Part shown: piece after piece, positions 6,334-8,965 of the stretch
Layout: every line of letters starts with the position of its first letter
Position numbering within the stretch: the first letter of the stretch is position 1
Assembly (NCBI GenBank): GCA_035490315.1
Contig: DATHET010000005.1
Span: forward strand, 1-8,965
Length of the DNA: 8,965 bases
Source: JADJQU01 sp035490315
GTDB lineage: Bacteria; Planctomycetota; UBA1135; GCA-002686595
Direction: 5' to 3'
Program-made: the position numbers and the translations under genes
The notes under the pieces: generated by a model
Seen by the model: only the letters and a program-made list of their open reading frames with translations
The model's database searches: none
Told to the model about the DNA's origin: nothing

Positions 6334-6507
6334 GGATTCGCGAGTGTCCCCCGCGCCCGAGGGCTTGTCCAGGCGACTGCGGAGCACTTGGCTGGTGAAC
6401 CGCGCGCTCGACAAGGTGAGAATGCGGCCCGTGAACCCGACCCGAGCGTGCAGCCGCCCTCGCCTTCCATTAAGAAGGTGTCCGTCCAGCTTTCCCAAGG
6501 ACCCCGC
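6334..6507 (+). other. Divergent intergenic region between SDR operon and fadE-like gene
   Basis: These 174 bases separate two genes transcribed away from each other, so promoters for both must lie here or within the gene starts. I see no convincing -35/-10 pair on either strand and no clear operator palindrome. The only AT-rich patch is CATTAAGAA at 6469-6477, about 30 bases before the fadE start. Confidence 0.45.
6497..6501 (+). promoter_or_regulatory. Ribosome binding site deciding the fadE-like start
   Basis: AAGGA lies 6 bases before the ATG at 6508. It selects this ATG over an in-frame GTG at 6478 and over the very long open frame that extends back to 5122. Confidence 0.65.
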
Positions 6508-8925
6508 ATGCACTTCCTTCAACTCGCCCTGATCGCGCTCGGCCTGCTCGTCCTGTTCCTCGGCCTCGCCGCGGCGGGACGCGCGTGGTGGGGCTGGGTG
6601 CTCGCGATCGGCGGAGCGCTGTTCCTCTGGGGTTGGCCAGCGCCCGAATGGCCGGTCGTTTTCTGGAGCATCGCCGGCGTGTTCCTGTTCATCGTGCTGC
6701 TCACGGGCGTCGTGCCTCTGCGCCAGCTCGCTCTCTCGGGGACGTTGTTGAAGATCGTCGGCGGCATCTTGCCCAAGATGAGCGAGACCGAGCGCGCGGC
6801 CCTCGAGGCCGGCACGGTCGGATGGGACGGCGAGCTGTTTTCCGGCGCGCCGGATTGGCGCGCACTTACTGATCGAAGAATTCCGCCTCTGTCCGATCGC
6901 GAGCGCGCCTTCCTCGCCGGTCCGGTCGAGGACCTGTGCCGCCTGCTCGACGACGAGCGCGTGACCAACGAGGGCGATCTTCCGCCGGAGGCCTGGGAGC
7001 TGATCAAGAGCAAGGGCTTCATGGGCATGATCATCCCGGTCGAATTCGGCGGCCTGGGAATGTCGGCCCTCGCTCACTCACAAGTCGTGGTCAAGCTCTC
7101 GAGCCGCTGCTTGACGGCCGCGGTCACCGTGATGGTGCCGAACTCGCTCGGACCGGCGGAGTTGCTCCTGCACTACGGCACCGACGAGCAGAAGAAGCAC
7201 TACCTGCCTCGGCTCGCGCGCGGCGAGGAAGTCCCCTGCTTCGCCTTGACCGAGCCCGGCGCGGGAAGCGACGCGGCGTCGATGAAGGCGAGCGGCGTGG
7301 TCATGAAGGGCATGTTCGAGGGCCGCGAGGTGCTCGGCATGCGGCTCAACTGGTCGAAGCGCTACATCACGCTCGCGCCGGTCGCGACCGTCGTCGGGCT
7401 AGCGTTCAAGCTGCGCGATCCGGACCACCTGCTCGGCGGCGAAGTCGAGCTTGGGATCACCTGCGCGTTGATTCCAGCGAAAACGCCCGGCGTCGAGACC
7501 GGCAAGCGCCACGATCCGCTCGGCATTCCGTTCATGAACGGGCCGACGACGGGAGAAAACGTGTTCGTGCCGCTCGATTTCATCATCGGCGGCCCGGCGA
7601 ACGCAGGCAAGGGCTGGCGCATGTTGATGCAGTGCTTGTCGGCAGGGCGCGGGATTTCGCTGCCTTCGTTGTCGGTCGGAGCAGCGCAGCTTTCCGTGCG
7701 TGCCGTCGGGGCGTATGCGACGGTGCGCGAGCAATTCAATCTCTCGATCGGGCGATTCGAAGGCGTCGAAGCCCACCTCGCGCGCATCGCGGGTTTGACG
7801 TATGCGATCGACGCCGGCCGCCGCTTCGTGATCGGAGCGATCGACTCGGGCGAGAAGCCGGCCGTCATGACTGCGATCATGAAGGCCTGGTCGACGGAGT
7901 CGATGCGTCTGGTGGTCAACGACGCGATGGACGTGCTCGGCGGCGCGGGAATCTGCCGCGGCTCGAGCAATGTGCTCGCCCATGCTTACCAGGCGGTTCC
8001 GATCGGCATCACCGTCGAGGGCGCGAACATTCTGACGCGCACAATGATCGTGTTCGGACAGGGAGCGATCCGCTGCCACCCGTTCGTGCAGGCGGAGATG
8101 GCGACGGCGGCGAGTCACGATGTCGCTGGTTTCGATCGCGCGTTCTTCGGGCATGTGAATTTCGTCTTCAAGAACGTCGGGCGCTCGCTGTTCCTGGGAC
8201 TTTCGAATGGAGCGATGATGACTTCGCCGATCGGCGGAGTCGCCGCGAGCTACGTACGGAGATTGACGCGCGCGAGCTCGGGATTCGCGCTGCTCGCGGA
8301 TGCCGCGATGGGCACGCTCGGCGGCACGCTCAAGCGCAAGGAAGCGATCTGCGGACGGCTCGCGGATGCGCTTGCGTGGCAGCTGCTCGCCAGCGGCACG
8401 ATCAAGCGCTTCCACGACGACGGCCAGCCCGAGAGCGACCGCGTCGCGTTCCGCTGGGCGATGGACCATGCGCTATACGAGATCCAGCGCGCGATGGTCG
8501 GAGTGCTCGACAATCTGCCGAATCGGCCGGCTGCGATCTTGCTCCGGCCCGTGATCTTTCCGCTCGGAGCAAACGCAAAACCGCCGAGCGATCGGCTCTC
8601 TGCGTCGCTCGCGCGCGCGATCCTCGATGGTCATCCACTGCGTGAACGGCTCTCGCCGGACATCTTCCTCCCCGGCGATCGCCAACCGGGTGTCGCGACG
8701 CTCGAGCACGCCCTCGCCGCGGTAGTCGCTGCAATGCCCGTGCGCGAGAAGCTGCGCAAGGCACAGCATGACGGCAAGCTCGCCCGCGGCGGCAGCCAGG
8801 AAATGCTCCAAGCCGCGGAGCAATCCGGCCTGATCACAGCCGTCGAACGCGAACTGGTCCTCACCGCCGAACGCGAGCGAGACCACGCGATCCTCGTCGA
8901 CGCGCATCCATACGGAGTCAGGTGA
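6508..8925 (+). CDS. fadE: Membrane-associated acyl-CoA dehydrogenase, FadE type
   Basis: This 805-residue flavoenzyme catalyses the first step of fatty-acid beta-oxidation, acyl-CoA to trans-2-enoyl-CoA. Its length is close to E. coli FadE (about 814) and far above ordinary acyl-CoA dehydrogenases (about 380). Three hydrophobic segments open the protein (about 3-22, 29-43, 49-70), as in FadE, giving membrane association. The dehydrogenase core follows: GFMGMIIPVEFGGLGMS at 170-186, the FAD/substrate motif CFALTEPGAGSDA at 244-256, and the C-terminal helical domain with ITVEGANILTR at 501-511. Glu504 is the probable catalytic base, and FGQGAIRCHP (516-525) is a FadE hallmark. The remainder (about 530-805) corresponds to the FadE-specific C-terminal extension (DUF1974-like). 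The ATG at 6508 is backed by AAGGA. No other beta-oxidation gene is visible nearby. Fatty-acid responsive control is usual for the family, but no operator is recognisable here. Confidence 0.94.
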   Translation: MHFLQLALIALGLLVLFLGLAAAGRAWWGWVLAIGGALFLWGWPAPEWPVVFWSIAGVFLFIVLLTGVVPLRQLALSGTLLKIVGGILPKMSETERAALEAGTVGWDGELFSGAPDWRALTDRRIPPLSDRERAFLAGPVEDLCRLLDDERVTNEGDLPPEAWELIKSKGFMGMIIPVEFGGLGMSALAHSQVVVKLSSRCLTAAVTVMVPNSLGPAELLLHYGTDEQKKHYLPRLARGEEVPCFALTEPGAGSDAASMKASGVVMKGMFEGREVLGMRLNWSKRYITLAPVATVVGLAFKLRDPDHLLGGEVELGITCALIPAKTPGVETGKRHDPLGIPFMNGPTTGENVFVPLDFIIGGPANAGKGWRMLMQCLSAGRGISLPSLSVGAAQLSVRAVGAYATVREQFNLSIGRFEGVEAHLARIAGLTYAIDAGRRFVIGAIDSGEKPAVMTAIMKAWSTESMRLVVNDAMDVLGGAGICRGSSNVLAHAYQAVPIGITVEGANILTRTMIVFGQGAIRCHPFVQAEMATAASHDVAGFDRAFFGHVNFVFKNVGRSLFLGLSNGAMMTSPIGGVAASYVRRLTRASSGFALLADAAMGTLGGTLKRKEAICGRLADALAWQLLASGTIKRFHDDGQPESDRVAFRWAMDHALYEIQRAMVGVLDNLPNRPAAILLRPVIFPLGANAKPPSDRLSASLARAILDGHPLRERLSPDIFLPGDRQPGVATLEHALAAVVAAMPVREKLRKAQHDGKLARGGSQEMLQAAEQSGLITAVERELVLTAERERDHAILVDAHPYGVR

Positions 8926-8965
8926 AATCGTCCGGAGTCGTGGGGCGGGCCCGATCCGCGCCCTG

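Noticed and set aside
6388..6423. Candidate promoter for fadE (TTGGCT with GAGAAT)
   Set aside because: The spacing of 24 bases is too wide and both boxes are weak matches.
5122..6507. Open + strand frame running continuously into the fadE-like gene, as if fadE had a 460-residue N-terminal extension
   Set aside because: It is antisense to the SDR and VOC genes, its translation is low-complexity and Arg/Ala/His-rich, and FadE homologues begin at the hydrophobic segment at 6508, which also has a ribosome site.
6334..7077. Upstream in-frame extension of the SDR gene on the minus strand
   Set aside because: It is antisense to fadE and its intergenic region; the Rossmann strand starts at 6333, and the extension has no recognisable domain. 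It is a by-product of high GC.
8941..8964. GC-rich imperfect inverted repeat after fadE as a terminator
   Set aside because: The stem is short with a bulge, there is no T-run, and the window ends before the structure can be judged.
8918..8965. Possible C-terminal end of a convergent minus-strand gene overlapping the fadE stop
   Set aside because: A minus-strand frame is open from the right edge to a stop at 8918-8920, but only 15 codons are visible and nothing identifies it; chance is as likely.

Overview
The window is GC-rich bacterial chromosomal DNA. Coding frames show strong G/C bias at third positions, which leaves many long open frames antisense to the real genes. It holds nine protein genes, one of them cut by the left edge. 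I see no rRNA, tRNA, CRISPR array, transposase, integrase or phage gene. The mix of a secreted HYR-repeat protein, a membrane-anchored YceI protein, lipoproteins and a membrane-bound FadE-type acyl-CoA dehydrogenase fits a didermic, environmental, high-GC bacterium. Planctomycetota or Myxococcota is my best guess, but it is inference from protein style only.

Layout. Positions 1-714 (+) are the C-terminal part of a large secreted or surface protein: a HYR-like repeat followed by a C-terminal beta-rich domain. A long inverted repeat (729-794) follows and is probably its terminator. Positions 915-3829 (+) are a compact three-gene run: a NorM-type MATE efflux pump, a protein with an N-terminal membrane anchor, coiled coil, Pro-rich linker and YceI domain, and a small lipoprotein with a GTG start. 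Gaps are 22 bases and 1 base, so co-transcription is likely. The run converges, 19 bases apart, on a four-gene minus-strand set.

The minus-strand set reads from 6333 down to 3849: an extended/atypical SDR (NAD-dependent epimerase/dehydratase-like), a VOC protein, a cyclase-family (kynurenine formamidase-like) metal hydrolase, and a second VOC protein. Gaps are 18, 14 and 50 bases, as expected of an operon. Together these look like a small-molecule modifying or degrading cassette. No substrate can be read from the sequence. The cyclase lacks two of the usual metal-binding histidines.

Divergent from that set, across a 174-base intergenic region (6334-6507), lies a complete fadE-like gene (6508-8925, +) for the first dehydrogenation step of fatty-acid beta-oxidation. 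The last 40 bases contain no complete gene.

Nothing here is clearly a new defence, mobile or RNA system. The items most worth following are the four-gene cassette with its altered cyclase, the anchored YceI protein paired with a lipoprotein, and the long inverted repeat after the first gene.
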